64,000 nucleotides of DNA from Alphaproteobacteria bacterium 32-64-14 (GCA_002280725.1 NCEM01000017.1:1-64000); one strand, 5' to 3'; counted from the first letter of the stretch, positions 1 to 10,214 are shown. A program made the numbers and translations. The notes: generated by a model not told the origin, from the sequence alone.

Positions 1-794
1 AGCGCGGAACGCTCGCGCGGTTCGAGGCGGCGCACGGTTTCGTAGCCAGAGATCAGCGCGCGGCCCTTGGTGAGGTTGAACTCGCCGCGCCGCTCGAAGC
101 ACCAGGCGTTCAAGCACACGGCGATGTCGTAGGCGAGGAAATCCGAGCAGGCGAAATAGAAGTCGATGACGCCTGACAGCTTGCCATCGAGAAAGAAGGT
201 ATTGTCGGGGAACATGTCGGCGTGGATCGCGCCGCCGGGCAAAGCCTTCGGCCAGTTGGACTTCAGGAATTCCATGTCGCCATCGATCTGCGAGGCGAGG
301 CCCGGGGAGAGCGCGTCGGCAGCCGAGGCGCGGCCCTCCCAGAGCTTTGGCCAGGCCGGCAGGGACAGGTCGTTGGGGCGGCGCATGCGGAAGTCGGCGA
401 GGGCGACGTGGAAGCGGCCGAGCGCCTGGCCGAGTTCGCGGCATTGTTCGTGGCTGGGGCGGCGTGGGCTCATGCCCTGCAGGAATGTGCAGATCACGGC
501 GCTCTTGCCGTGGATTGTGCGTAGCGGATTCCCATCCTTCGCGGGCACAGGCAGCGGCGCGGGGAAGTCTTTCGCGGCAAGATGCGCCATCATTCCCATG
601 AAGAAGGGCAGGTCATCCCTTCTCGTCCGTTTTTCAAATACGGTGAGGATGTAGCGGCCCTTGCGTGTCTCCAGCAGGAAGTTGGAATTCTGCACGCCCT
701 CGGCGATGCCCTTGAACGCGAGCGGCGGGCCGAGATCGTACTCGTCCAGGAACGCGGAAAGCGTTGCGTCGTCGATGTCTGTGTAGACGGCCAT
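1..794 (-). CDS. thrB: Homoserine kinase, ThrB type II (3' end cut by window)
   Basis: Phosphorylates L-homoserine with ATP on the way to threonine, in the cytoplasm. The translation starts MAVYTDIDDATLSAFLDEYD and continues in one frame to the window edge, giving about 264 of the roughly 320 residues usual for this family. It has the aminoglycoside-phosphotransferase fold: a GVQNSNFLLET nucleotide loop near residue 33, the Brenner-type catalytic motif GAIHADMFPDNTFF near residue 190, and the metal-binding GVIDFYFACSDF soon after. The ATG at 792-794 is the only convincing start and has no strong Shine-Dalgarno. ispH lies upstream on the same strand, a pairing common in alphaproteobacteria, but here a sulfatase gene sits between them. 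The rest of the C-terminus lies left of base 1. Confidence 0.9.
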   Translation of the reverse strand, partial: MAVYTDIDDATLSAFLDEYDLGPPLAFKGIAEGVQNSNFLLETRKGRYILTVFEKRTRRDDLPFFMGMMAHLAAKDFPAPLPVPAKDGNPLRTIHGKSAVICTFLQGMSPRRPSHEQCRELGQALGRFHVALADFRMRRPNDLSLPAWPKLWEGRASAADALSPGLASQIDGDMEFLKSNWPKALPGGAIHADMFPDNTFFLDGKLSGVIDFYFACSDFLAYDIAVCLNAWCFERRGEFNLTKGRALISGYETVRRLEPRERSA

Positions 795-841
795 GCAGCA
801 CGGTTAGGGGCGCCGGGGCCGGTGCGCAAGCGTGCGTGCGT

Positions 842-2176
842 TTAGCTGGGCTGCTGCGTCTTCAGCGGATCGAAGGTTGCGCGGGCGCGGGTAAGGCGCG
901 CCTGCATGTCGGCCAGCACATCGGGATGCAGGGCCGAAACGTCGTAGGATTCGGAGGGGTCGTTGGCCATGTCGACCAGTACGGCCCAGTCGGTGCGGCC
1001 GGGAGCGTCGAGCGGGGCTTCGTAGGTGCGGTAGTGGCTGCGCACCACGTATTTGTAGCGCTGGGTGCGGATGGCGGCGACCTCTTCATTGATGAAGAGC
1101 ACCAGTTCGTCGTGGGGCGATGCGGCCGTGCGTTGCGTGAGCAACGTGGCGATGTCGGCTCCGTCGAGTTCGGCGGCGGGCGCGGGCGCGCCGGTCCAGC
1201 GGGCGAGTGTGGGCAGCAGGTCTATGTTCATGGCGATGGAGCCGTTGACGAGACCGGCGGGGATGCGGCCCGGTTGGCGCGCGATGAAGGGCACGCGGTA
1301 GCCGCCTTCCCAGCCTGCGCCACCTTTGCGGTCGCGCAGGCCGCCGGTTGAACCTTCCCACCATGGGCCGTTGTCGGAGGTGAGGATGACCAGCGTGTCG
1401 TCGTCGAGGCCGAGCGCTTTCAGCTTCGCGAACAGGCGGCCCATGTTGGCGTCGATCTCTTCGACCACGTCGCCGTATTCGGCGGCGGCGGAATGACCGG
1501 CGTGATCGGGGTGCGGGTCGAGCGGCACGTGGGGTGCTGTCAGCGTCAGCAGCAGGAAGAAGGGGCGGTCGCGGTTGTCGTCGATGAACTGCAGGCCACG
1601 GGCGAAGAACTGTTCGGTGAGGCGATCCATGTCAGGCGTGTCGTCGACGATCTCTACGCCGGCGGCAGTTGCCTTGCTCATGGCGAGCGGTTGCATGTCG
1701 TGGCTGTAGGGCAGGCCGTGGAAGAGGTCGAAGCCCTGGTTGGTCGGCGGCCAGAACGGCGCGACATGGCCGAGGTGCCACTTGCCGACGATCGCGGTGG
1801 CGTAGTCGGGCTTGAGCGCTTCAGCGATGGTGATCTCGGATAGCGGCAGGCCGTGCGTGTCGGTCTGGCGGATCACGTCGCGCGCGAGGCCCGTGCGGAT
1901 CGGATAGCGGCCGGTGAGCAGGCCGGCGCGCGAGGGCGTGCAGAGGCTGGCTGAGGCGTAGAATGACGTGAGTAGCGCGCCTTCTGCCGCCATGCGGTCG
2001 AGGTTCGGCGTGCGGATCATGCCGGCGCCATAGGGGCCAAGGTCGCCATAGCCGAGGTCGTCGGCGAGGACGACGATGATGTTGGGTTTTCGCGAGGGTG
2101 TCGCGTTTAGCGGCGGGGTGGCGCAGGCGGCGAGCGCTGCGGCGGCGGTGGTCGTGAGGAAATGGCGGCGGTTCAT
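842..2176 (-). CDS. Tat-exported arylsulfatase-type sulfatase
   Basis: Type I (formylglycine) sulfatase, expected to hydrolyse sulfate esters of an unknown substrate outside the cytoplasm. From the ATG at 2174-2176 the N-terminus reads MNRRHFLTTTAAAALAACA, a twin-arginine signal ending in a lipobox-like LAAC, which favours this start over one 12 codons upstream. NIIVVLADDLGYGD carries the paired metal-binding aspartates at residues 39-40. The sulfatase signature CTPSRAGLLTG has the cysteine that becomes formylglycine at residue 79. HGLPYSHD and LTSDNGPW are further family blocks. Length, about 444 residues, is normal. No sulfatase-maturing enzyme is visible in the window. The gene lies between ispH and thrB, which are usually adjacent, so it looks like an accessory insertion. 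Confidence 0.88.
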   Translation of the reverse strand: MNRRHFLTTTAAAALAACATPPLNATPSRKPNIIVVLADDLGYGDLGPYGAGMIRTPNLDRMAAEGALLTSFYASASLCTPSRAGLLTGRYPIRTGLARDVIRQTDTHGLPLSEITIAEALKPDYATAIVGKWHLGHVAPFWPPTNQGFDLFHGLPYSHDMQPLAMSKATAAGVEIVDDTPDMDRLTEQFFARGLQFIDDNRDRPFFLLLTLTAPHVPLDPHPDHAGHSAAAEYGDVVEEIDANMGRLFAKLKALGLDDDTLVILTSDNGPWWEGSTGGLRDRKGGAGWEGGYRVPFIARQPGRIPAGLVNGSIAMNIDLLPTLARWTGAPAPAAELDGADIATLLTQRTAASPHDELVLFINEEVAAIRTQRYKYVVRSHYRTYEAPLDAPGRTDWAVLVDMANDPSESYDVSALHPDVLADMQARLTRARATFDPLKTQQPS

Positions 2177-2193
2177 GGGGGGAGTAAGCAGCA

Positions 2194-2221
2194 GGCAGTG
2201 GGCGGTAGGCAATAGGTGACG
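2194..2221 (+). repeat. Degenerate 7-nt tandem repeat, four units
   Basis: Four consecutive heptamers, GGCAGTG, GGCGGTA, GGCAATA and GGTGACG, sit just upstream of the sulfatase start, between it and ispH. They share a GGnnnTA-like pattern and the same 7-nt period as the arrays flanking the ispH start at 3238-3332. Confidence 0.5.
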
Positions 2222-2281
2222 TGGGGGCGGGGTGTTGAGAGGTTTGTGAGCACGCGGCGCGTCTCGCGGGGCGCCGGTCCG

Positions 2282-3229
2282 TCAGGCGCCTTCAAGCACG
2301 CGGGGGATGCGGAAGACGACGTCTTCCTGGGCGGTGACGACTTCCTTCACGGAGACGGCGAAGCGGGCGCGGCAGGCGGCGATGACGCCTTGGACGAGTG
2401 TCTCGGGGGCGGAGGCGCCGGCGGTGAGGCCCAGCGTGGTGACGCCGTCGAACCAGGACCAGTCGATATTGTCGGCCGAGGCGATGAGATAGGCCGCGTC
2501 CGCGCCGGAGCGTTCCGCGACTTCCTTGAGGCGGACGGAGTTGGACGAGTTGGCGGCGCCGATGACGAGGACGAGTTGCGCTTCCTGCGCGATCACCTTC
2601 ACGGCGTCCTGCCGGTTTGTGGTGGCGTAGCAGATGTCGTCCTTGCGCGGTTCGGCCATTTGCGGGAAGCGGTGGCGCAGCGTCGCGACGATGTCCTTGG
2701 TGTCGTCGACCGATAGTGTCGTTTGCGTCGCGTAGGCGAGACGCGCGGGATCGGCGTACTGGAAATTTTCTGCGTCCTGCACGGTCTCGATCAACGTCAT
2801 GGAGCCGGGATCGAGCTGGCCCATCGTGCCGACGACTTCCGGGTGGCCGGCGTGGCCGATGAGCAGGATGTGGAGGCCGTTGCGGGCGTGGTGCTGCGCT
2901 TCGGCGTGGACCTTGGAGACGAGCGGGCAGGTGGCGTCCACATAGGTCATCTGGCGGCGGGCAGCTTCGGCGGGAACGACCTTGGGCACGCCGTGGGCGG
3001 AGAAGACGACCGGGCGGTCATCCGGGCATTCGTTGAGTTCCTCGACGAAGATGGCGCCCATGGCCTCCAGCCGCTTCACGACGTGCGCGTTATGGACGAT
3101 CTCGTGCCGCACATAGACGGGGGCGCCCCATTTCGCGAGCGCCTGCTCGACGATCTGGATCGCGCGGTCGACCCCGGCGCAGAAGCCCCGGGGCGCGGCA
3201 AGCAGGATGGAGAGGGCGGGTTTGGTCAT
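2282..3229 (-). CDS. ispH: 4-hydroxy-3-methylbut-2-enyl diphosphate reductase
   Basis: Last enzyme of the non-mevalonate (MEP) isoprenoid pathway, a [4Fe-4S] protein that reduces HMBPP to IPP and DMAPP in the cytosol. The 315-residue product has the three cluster cysteines expected: C17 in [13 protein letters not shown]101 in [12 protein letters not shown] and C200 in [11 protein letters not shown]. It also has the substrate-binding HNAHV, FSAHGV and [11 protein letters not shown] blocks. The ATG at 3227-3229 gives the standard [15 protein letters not shown] start. The open frame continues 20 codons upstream, but that stretch is encoded by heptamer repeats and is unlikely to be translated. 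The gene would normally be followed by thrB; here a sulfatase intervenes. Confidence 0.97.
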   Translation of the reverse strand: MTKPALSILLAAPRGFCAGVDRAIQIVEQALAKWGAPVYVRHEIVHNAHVVKRLEAMGAIFVEELNECPDDRPVVFSAHGVPKVVPAEAARRQMTYVDATCPLVSKVHAEAQHHARNGLHILLIGHAGHPEVVGTMGQLDPGSMTLIETVQDAENFQYADPARLAYATQTTLSVDDTKDIVATLRHRFPQMAEPRKDDICYATTNRQDAVKVIAQEAQLVLVIGAANSSNSVRLKEVAERSGADAAYLIASADNIDWSWFDGVTTLGLTAGASAPETLVQGVIAACRARFAVSVKEVVTAQEDVVFRIPRVLEGA

Positions 3230-3237
3230 GCTTCGCT

Positions 3238-3265
3238 GGGAATAGGGAATGGGGAGTAGGGAAAT
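3238..3265 (+). repeat. Heptamer tandem repeat (GGGAATA-like), left arm
   Basis: Four perfect-period units, GGGAATA, GGGAATG, GGGAGTA and GGGAAAT, lie immediately upstream of the ispH start codon. A matching array in opposite orientation lies at 3299-3332, so the pair forms a large imperfect inverted repeat that could fold in the ispH leader. Confidence 0.7.
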
Positions 3266-3298
3266 AGTGCAGCCGAGCCGTATCTGCATATGGGGCTA

Positions 3299-3332
3299 AT
3301 GTTCCCAATCCCCATTCCCTACTCCCTATTCG
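3299..3332 (-). repeat. Heptamer tandem repeat, right arm (inverted)
   Basis: Read on the minus strand, the units are CGAATA, GGGAGTA, GGGAATG, GGGATTG and GGAACAT. They have the same 7-nt period and consensus as 3238-3265 but inverted, leaving a spacer of about 33 nt. Confidence 0.7.
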
Positions 3333-3468
3333 CCCGAAGCTCAAAAGCGGCGATTCTTGGGCAGTTAGCGCCATTGCGCCGGGGGCGGATCAGAGGCTAT
3401 CACCGCCCGGTGACGGATGCCGCCAGCCGTGGAGTCTCCCCCGGCAGGCCCAGCCCCAGGATGTGCCA

Positions 3469-4047
3469 GTGAAGCGTTTCGTGCTTGCGACCCTTGCCCT
3501 GCCGGCCGTGCTGCTTTCGGGCTGCTTCGGGATTGATGCTTCCAATTTCGACGACCGCCCGAACGTGGGCCCGTGCCCGGTGGCCGGTGCGCTGTACGAC
3601 GCCTCGCGCGTGGTCGAGATCAAGGGCCCCGAGCGGCATGAGAATGTCGGCTTTACCGGCGCCATCGAGGGCGTGCGCGGCTATTGCCGCTATATCGGCA
3701 CCAACCCGATCACCATGGAAATCGAGATCGACTTTGCCTTTGGCCGCGGGCCGAAGGCCGAAGGCTTGAGCCACACCTATCCGGTGTTCGTGACCGTGAC
3801 GCGCCGCGACCGCAGCATCCTTGCCAAGGAGCGGTTCGACATTCCGGTCACCTGGCCGGCGGACAAGGACATCGTGCGCCTGACCGAGAAAGTTCCGGGC
3901 ATCATGATCCCGCGCGCCAACGAGACGGTTTCGGGGTCGAACTTCGAGGTTATCGCTGGGTTTGATCTCACGCCCGAGCAGCTGGCGTACAACCGATCGG
4001 GCACCCGCTTCACCATCAACGTTGCACCGCCCGCCGCGCCGCAGTAG
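3469..4047 (+). CDS. Hypothetical lipoprotein
   Basis: About 192 residues with a lipoprotein signal: MKRFVLATLALPAVLLSGC, lipobox LSGC at residues 16-19. The GTG at 3469 is chosen because AGG at 3458-3460 is 8 nt upstream and MKR is a typical signal start; a GTG two codons earlier (3463) is the alternative. The mature protein is mostly beta-strand-like, with blocks such as GVRGYCRYIGTNPITMEIEID and VFVTVTRRDRSILAK. I recognise no catalytic motif. It lies 38 bp upstream of argS in the same orientation, so the two may share a transcript. The coding frame has the GC-rich third-position bias of its neighbours, which supports a real gene. Confidence 0.8.
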   Translation: MKRFVLATLALPAVLLSGCFGIDASNFDDRPNVGPCPVAGALYDASRVVEIKGPERHENVGFTGAIEGVRGYCRYIGTNPITMEIEIDFAFGRGPKAEGLSHTYPVFVTVTRRDRSILAKERFDIPVTWPADKDIVRLTEKVPGIMIPRANETVSGSNFEVIAGFDLTPEQLAYNRSGTRFTINVAPPAAPQ

Positions 4048-4085
4048 TCCGGCGGGGCTTAGAAGCCTTTCCTCCGGACTTGCCC

Positions 4086-5858
4086 ATGACCAAGCCAGCT
4101 GAACTTTCCGAAGCGCTCTCTGTCGCAGCGGGTGAAGCGTTTGCCACGCTCGGGCTCGATGCGGGGCTTGGCGCGATGCGCCGGTCTGACCGGCCGGACC
4201 TTGCCGACTTCCAGTGCAATGGCGCGATGGCGGCGGCGAAGAAGCTGGGCAAGAACCCGCGCGAGATTGCGGATGCGATCGTTGCGGCGCTGCGGGCCTC
4301 CGACATTGTCGCGTCTGCCGACGTGGCGGGGCCGGGCTTCATCAATGTGAAGCTGTCGGCAGCGGCGCTTTCGTCGCGGGCGCAGCAGGTGGCGGATGAT
4401 GCGCGCGCGGGGGCGGCGAGCGTTGCGAGCCCGCGCCGGGTGGTGATCGACTTTGGCGGCTGGAACGTCGCGAAGGAAATGCACATCGGGCATCTGCGCT
4501 CGACGGTAATCGGGGATTCGCTGCAGCGGCTGTTCCGCTTTCTGGGCGATAGCGTCACCAGCGACGTGCACCTCGGCGACTGGGGCCTGCAGATGGGCCA
4601 GCTGATCAATGAGGTGAAGCTGGAGCAGCCCGACTTGCCGTATTTCGACGCGGGCTTCACCGGGCCGTATCCGGAGACGAGCCCGGTGACGATGGACGAT
4701 CTCGGGCGGCTGTATCCGCTGGCGTCGGGCAAATCGAAGGCCGATGAAGCGCGACGGAACGAGGATCGGCAGGCGACGCAGGAGCTGCAATCCGGGCGGC
4801 CGGGCTATCGCGCGCTGTGGCGGCATTTCTGCGATGTGACGCGCGTGGGGCTGGAGCGCGAGTGTGCGAGTCTGGGCGTGACGTTCAACCTGTGGAAGGG
4901 TGAGAGCGACGCCGAGCCGTTCATTCCGGCGCTGGTCGAGGACCTGAAGGCGCGCGGGATTGCGGAGCTGGATGCGGGCGCGTGGATCGTGCGCGTGGCG
5001 CGCGAGAGCGACAAGAAAGAGATGCCGCCGATCATCCTAGTGAACCGGGATGGCGCGATTGGCTATCATGGCTCGGACCTTGGCACGATCATTGATCGCA
5101 AGCAAAGCATTGATCCGCAGCTGACGCTCTATGTGGTGGACCAGCGGCAAGCGCTGCACTTCGAGCAGGTATTCCGGGCGAGCGATCGTGCGGGGCTGAT
5201 GCCGGAAAGCACGCTGGAGCATCTTGGCTTCGGCACGGTGAACGGCGCGGATGGCAAGCCCTACAAGACGCGCGATGGCGGCGTGCTGAAGCTGCATGAG
5301 TTCATCGCGCAGGCTGATGCGACGGCGCTGTCGCGGATGACGGAGGCGGAGCTGGGCGCGGATGTATCCGAAGCCGAGCGCGCGGACATTGCGCACAAGG
5401 TGGCGGTGGCGGCGATCAAGTTTTCCGATCTCTCCAACGTGCGGACGACGAACTACATCTTCGATCTTGATCGGTTCGTGTCGTTCGAGGGCAAGACGGG
5501 GCCGTATCTGCTGTATGCGGCGGTGCGGATCAAATCGCTGGCGCGGCGCGCCGCGGGCGAGGGCGTGACGCCTGGACCGATCAGCGTGGAGCTGGATGCG
5601 GAGCGTGCGCTGGTTCTGCAGTTCGATGCGTTCAACGATGCGCTGCGCGGGGCGTATGACAAGCGCATGCCGCATATCCTGTGCGATCACGCTTATCTGC
5701 TGGCGCAGGCGTTCTCGAGCTTCTATGCGGCGGCGCCTGTGCTGATCGAAAGCGATCCGGCGAAGAAGGCCTCGCGCCTTGCGCTGGCGCTGGCGACACT
5801 GAAGCAGCTGGAGATCGTGCTCGGGCTGATCGGGATTGCGATACCGGAGCGGATGTAG
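4086..5858 (+). CDS. argS: Arginyl-tRNA synthetase
   Basis: Charges tRNA-Arg with arginine in the cytosol. The 590-residue product has the class I signature region WNVAKEMHIGHLRSTVIGDS (HIGH at about 135-138), followed by VHLGDWGLQMGQLI. It has the catalytic-core block YVVDQRQALHFEQVF, GKPYKTRDGG in place of a canonical KMSK (normal for many ArgS), and a C-terminal DALR anticodon-binding domain containing YLLYAAVRIKSL. The ATG at 4086 gives MTKPAELSEAL; a TTG two codons upstream is less likely. Length is normal. No anomaly was seen. Confidence 0.97.
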   Translation: MTKPAELSEALSVAAGEAFATLGLDAGLGAMRRSDRPDLADFQCNGAMAAAKKLGKNPREIADAIVAALRASDIVASADVAGPGFINVKLSAAALSSRAQQVADDARAGAASVASPRRVVIDFGGWNVAKEMHIGHLRSTVIGDSLQRLFRFLGDSVTSDVHLGDWGLQMGQLINEVKLEQPDLPYFDAGFTGPYPETSPVTMDDLGRLYPLASGKSKADEARRNEDRQATQELQSGRPGYRALWRHFCDVTRVGLERECASLGVTFNLWKGESDAEPFIPALVEDLKARGIAELDAGAWIVRVARESDKKEMPPIILVNRDGAIGYHGSDLGTIIDRKQSIDPQLTLYVVDQRQALHFEQVFRASDRAGLMPESTLEHLGFGTVNGADGKPYKTRDGGVLKLHEFIAQADATALSRMTEAELGADVSEAERADIAHKVAVAAIKFSDLSNVRTTNYIFDLDRFVSFEGKTGPYLLYAAVRIKSLARRAAGEGVTPGPISVELDAERALVLQFDAFNDALRGAYDKRMPHILCDHAYLLAQAFSSFYAAAPVLIESDPAKKASRLALALATLKQLEIVLGLIGIAIPERM

Positions 5859-5918
5859 GATTGCCGACAAGCCAAATTAGTGGCTGCATAGAAAGCTATG
5901 CTGCCATCGGGGGGAAGC

Positions 5919-6353
5919 GTGATTCTCAGAAAACTGGCTTTCGTCGCTCTCGCACTAGCGATTGCGGGGTGCGATCAGATCGCGCCCAAGGAGTTCACGT
6001 ACAAGCTTGTTGCTGAAGGGGGCGTCGTGCAAGACCCTCCAACTCGCTTCGAGTATTCGAAGACACAGTCATTCTCACGCTCGCAAAAATTCAAACTGAT
6101 TGCTCAGACTCCGGCTGCACGAGAAGTCCATCTCGTTGTTATGGCGTACTCCAAAAAGGTCGATGGAAAAGCCATCGAAGATACTAGCGGCGTCGTGGTG
6201 GTCAGCGATGGTGTGCTATCTCTGGAGTGCTCGCATTATTACACGGAGGTGCCCATCGATGCTGATCTTACCAAGATCGGCGATCCCGAGTGTGTATTTG
6301 AGCCGCGGGGCGTCTTTCTGCCTGAGTCAGGCAAGGTGTCTCTTACGCGATAG
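5919..6353 (+). CDS. Hypothetical lipoprotein, about 144 residues
   Basis: The GTG at 5919 is preceded by GGGGGAAG, a good Shine-Dalgarno. It gives MILRKLAFVALALAIAGC, a clean lipoprotein signal with lipobox IAGC. An ATG seven codons upstream (5898) is possible but lacks a ribosome site. The mature part has no recognised domain. It contains RFEYSKTQSFSRSQKFKL and ends in FLPESGKVSLTR, compatible with a small beta-sandwich exposed to the periplasm. Base composition is visibly less GC-rich than argS, suggesting an accessory gene. Function unknown. Confidence 0.72.
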   Translation: MILRKLAFVALALAIAGCDQIAPKEFTYKLVAEGGVVQDPPTRFEYSKTQSFSRSQKFKLIAQTPAAREVHLVVMAYSKKVDGKAIEDTSGVVVVSDGVLSLECSHYYTEVPIDADLTKIGDPECVFEPRGVFLPESGKVSLTR

Positions 6354-6391
6354 GTTCCAACTATTTCTTGCTTCGTCGCGGAGGCTTGCGT

Positions 6392-6862
6392 TTGAATTCT
6401 CACGCACTCAACTTCTGCGTTGACGATCTTTCTAGAGCAGAGGTGCACGCGCTGATACGGCGCCACCTTGCTGGCATGCATGAGAATTCGCCGCCGGATA
6501 GCGTGCACGCGCTGGATATCGACAAGCTGCGCCGACCGGATGTCACGTTCTGGACGGGATGGGTTCGCGAAAACCTTGCTGTGATGGGCGCGCTGAAGCG
6601 GCTGGATGCGGAGAATGGCGAGATCAAGTCGATGCGCGTTGACGATCGCTGGCTTGGCCGCGGCTATGGGCGAGAGATGCTGAACCATATCAGCATGCAG
6701 GCAAGGTTCATGGGCCTGAAGGCGCTGTGGCTAGAGACGGGATCGACGGCGGCGTTCGAGCCGGCGATCAGGCTGTATGAGAGCGCGGGGTTCTCGTTCT
6801 GCGGGCCGTTCGGGGACTATACCGACGATCCGTTCAGCCGGTTCATGATGCGGCCGGTGTGA
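6392..6862 (+). CDS. GNAT-family N-acetyltransferase
   Basis: About 156 residues. The start is a TTG at 6392, decided by GGAGG at 6380-6384 seven bases upstream; no ATG fits. The GNAT core is clear: MGALKRLDAENGEIKSMRV (beta-4), the acetyl-CoA loop DDRWLGRGYGREMLNHI (R/Q-x-x-G-x-G/A at about 91-96), LWLETGS, and a C-terminal IRLYESAGF characteristic of the fold. It transfers an acyl group from acyl-CoA to an amine on an unknown acceptor. It converges on the DUF4287 gene, with a long inverted repeat between them. Confidence 0.85.
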   Translation: MNSHALNFCVDDLSRAEVHALIRRHLAGMHENSPPDSVHALDIDKLRRPDVTFWTGWVRENLAVMGALKRLDAENGEIKSMRVDDRWLGRGYGREMLNHISMQARFMGLKALWLETGSTAAFEPAIRLYESAGFSFCGPFGDYTDDPFSRFMMRPV

Positions 6863-6887
6863 GCTGAATCGTCGGTGAGCGCGGCCC

Positions 6888-6963
6888 CGTCCTTCGACAG
6901 GCTCAGGATGAGGCCTTTCCGCTATCGCTGCTGAGCGCCTCATCCTGAGCCTGTCGAAGGACG
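6888..6963. repeat. 27-bp perfect inverted repeat, REP-like palindrome
   Basis: Arms 6888-6914 and 6937-6963 are exact reverse complements (core CCTTCGACAGGCTCAGGATG) around a 22-nt loop. It lies between two convergent genes, where it could act as a bidirectional transcription barrier. This core is a well-known dispersed palindrome of proteobacterial genomes; a single half-copy occurs at 51827-51850. Confidence 0.85.
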
Positions 6964-6982
6964 AGGCGCGGGCTTGCCGGTG

Positions 6983-7252
6983 CTACTTCTTCTTCGCCGG
7001 AGCCTTGCTTGCGGCCTTCTTCGCGGGCGCTGCTGCGCCGTTCACCTGCAGCCAGACCGCGACGATGGCGTTGGCGTGGCCATGGCCGAGGCCGGTTTTT
7101 TCCATGAGGTGCGCGCGGAACTCGCCATGCTTGGTGCGTTTCGATTTTGTGAGGATGGCGGCGAAGTCCTCATACGTCATGCCCGACGCGACTTCTGCGT
7201 TGGTGAGGTAGGTCTGGAAGCCCTTGTGCAGTTTGGAGCGGTCGAGCGGCAT
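6983..7252 (-). CDS. DUF4287 domain protein
   Basis: Small cytosolic protein of 89 residues. The body contains FQTYLTNAEVASGMTYEDF, then KTGLGHGHANAIVAVWL, the features I associate with DUF4287. It is followed by a low-complexity Ala/Lys tail (APAKKAASKAPAKKK) resembling histone-like or nucleic-acid-binding tails. AGGAG sits seven bases before the ATG at 7250-7252. The biochemical role of the domain is not known to me. It lies head to tail behind the M28 peptidase gene, separated by a strong terminator, so it probably has its own promoter. Confidence 0.8.
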   Translation of the reverse strand: MPLDRSKLHKGFQTYLTNAEVASGMTYEDFAAILTKSKRTKHGEFRAHLMEKTGLGHGHANAIVAVWLQVNGAAAPAKKAASKAPAKKK

Positions 7253-7297
7253 GGGCGTCTCCTTCTGCGCGCAGGCTAGCGCAGATTGCGCAAAGAA

Positions 7298-7326
7298 AAA
7301 GGGCGGAGCTTTTGGCTCCGCCCTTT
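7298..7326 (-). terminator. Rho-independent terminator of the M28 peptidase gene
   Basis: A perfect 12-bp stem (7298-7309 with 7315-7326) with a 5-nt loop follows the peptidase stop codon by 22 nt. On the minus strand it runs into TTTTTCTTT. This is a textbook intrinsic terminator. Confidence 0.9.
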
Positions 7327-7348
7327 GTCGTTGTGAGTTTCCGAAGGC

Positions 7349-9025
<1,677 letters not shown>

Positions 9026-9135
9026 CCGCAACTCCCTCAATTGCGGGGGACATTATCCGCCGGGAGGCGTGCGGCAAGGGGATGATTTCGCGCGTGGAAT
9101 GGGCGCAAACGGGCAGGCTGGCGGCAGAAACTAAA

Positions 9136-9163
9136 AGAGCCAGCACCGTGAGGCGCTGGCTCT
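9136..9163 (-). terminator. Probable intrinsic terminator downstream of the pirin remnant
   Basis: Stem 9136-9144 (AGAGCCAGC) with 9155-9163 (GCTGGCTCT), 10-nt loop, followed on the minus strand by TTTTAGTTT. It sits about 105 nt past the stop of the disrupted pirin gene. Apart from this hairpin I see nothing in 9026-9268. Confidence 0.65.
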
Positions 9164-9268
9164 ATCAGATCCGACTGAGACTTCCGAACTTGCGTTCTTC
9201 AATTTCAACCAGTTCGCAGGATCAACGCCACCATGCGACCGTGGTTCCTGCCCGCGCAAACTTTTTCA

Positions 9269-10146
9269 TCAGCTTTCCCAGTCTTCGTCGTGATCGTCCG
9301 GGATGTGATCTACGCCGGCTGGTTGCGGATCGCCAGGAAGCGGAATCCACGCGGTTTCGCCGGGGGGCTGGGTGAAGTGCGAGCCGTTGAAGCCTGCCGC
9401 GATGCTGCTGCGCCAGTCGGCTGAGGCTTTCGTGAGCTTCTCCTTCGATGAGGCGACGAAGTTCCAGTCGAGATGGCGGGGCCCATCGAGCGGGTCGCCG
9501 CCAGCGAACATGATGCGCGTGCCCGCTTTCAGCGCGACCTTGATCGGACGTTGCGGCGACAGGATCGCCATGACGCCGCCCGCAATCGTCTTGCCGCCGA
9601 TCTCGGCCTCGCCCGAGACGACATAGAGGCAGAGCTCAGGGACATCTGGCGTGTCGATGGTTGTGTCGGCGTTGGCGGTGAGTGTGAGCTGGCAGATGCC
9701 AGCGGGGAATTTCACCGGGGAGCGCTGGCCATAGGCTGCGCCGGAGATCAGCGTTCCCTCGGCGTCGCCTGAGCGGATGCGGGGTAGCACGTCTGCGGGA
9801 TAGTGCTGGAAGTCAGGTGCGGTGTCTTCGTGCGCGAGCGGCAGGGCGACCCAGGTCTGGATGGCGTCATCCAGTTCACGGCGCCGGGGCGGATGGTCTT
9901 TTGGGTGCCGAGGCTGTCGCGGTGATCAAGTGCGCCATCGAACAGCCACGTGACAGTTGCGAGGCCGATGTGGGGATGGGAGCGGACGTCGATACCCTTG
10001 CCGGGCGGGAACTCGGCGGGGCCCAGATGGTCGAAGAACACGAACGGGCCGACATTGCGGCGCTGCACGAAAGGCATCAGCCGGCGGACGGAAAAGCCGC
10101 CGATATCGCGCTCGCGGGGCTCGATTATCAGCTCGACGGGTTCCAT
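9269..10146 (-). pseudogene. Pirin-family gene broken by an internal deletion/frameshift
   Basis: Pirins are iron-binding bicupins acting as quercetinase-like enzymes or redox cofactors. The first frame, from the ATG at 10144-10146, is a good pirin N-terminus through VNWMT (residue 94). It includes the metal pair H57/H59 in RSHPHIG. It then leaves the family. The second frame picks up exactly at [17 protein letters not shown] and continues as a normal pirin C-terminus to 9269. The segment that normally joins them (family pattern WMTAGxGIxHSER plus about 15 residues) is missing, by roughly 70 nt and not a multiple of three. The junction lies near 9862-9867. The lost part contains the second metal pair (human H101/E103), so even a rescued protein would lack half the iron site. 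An assembly or sequencing error is the alternative. Confidence 0.85.
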
Positions 10147-10214
10147 GATCGTCTCTCATTTGTTTGTATGCGTCAGACTATGGACGAATGCCGCTGGGTT
10201 GGGAAACTGGTGAT

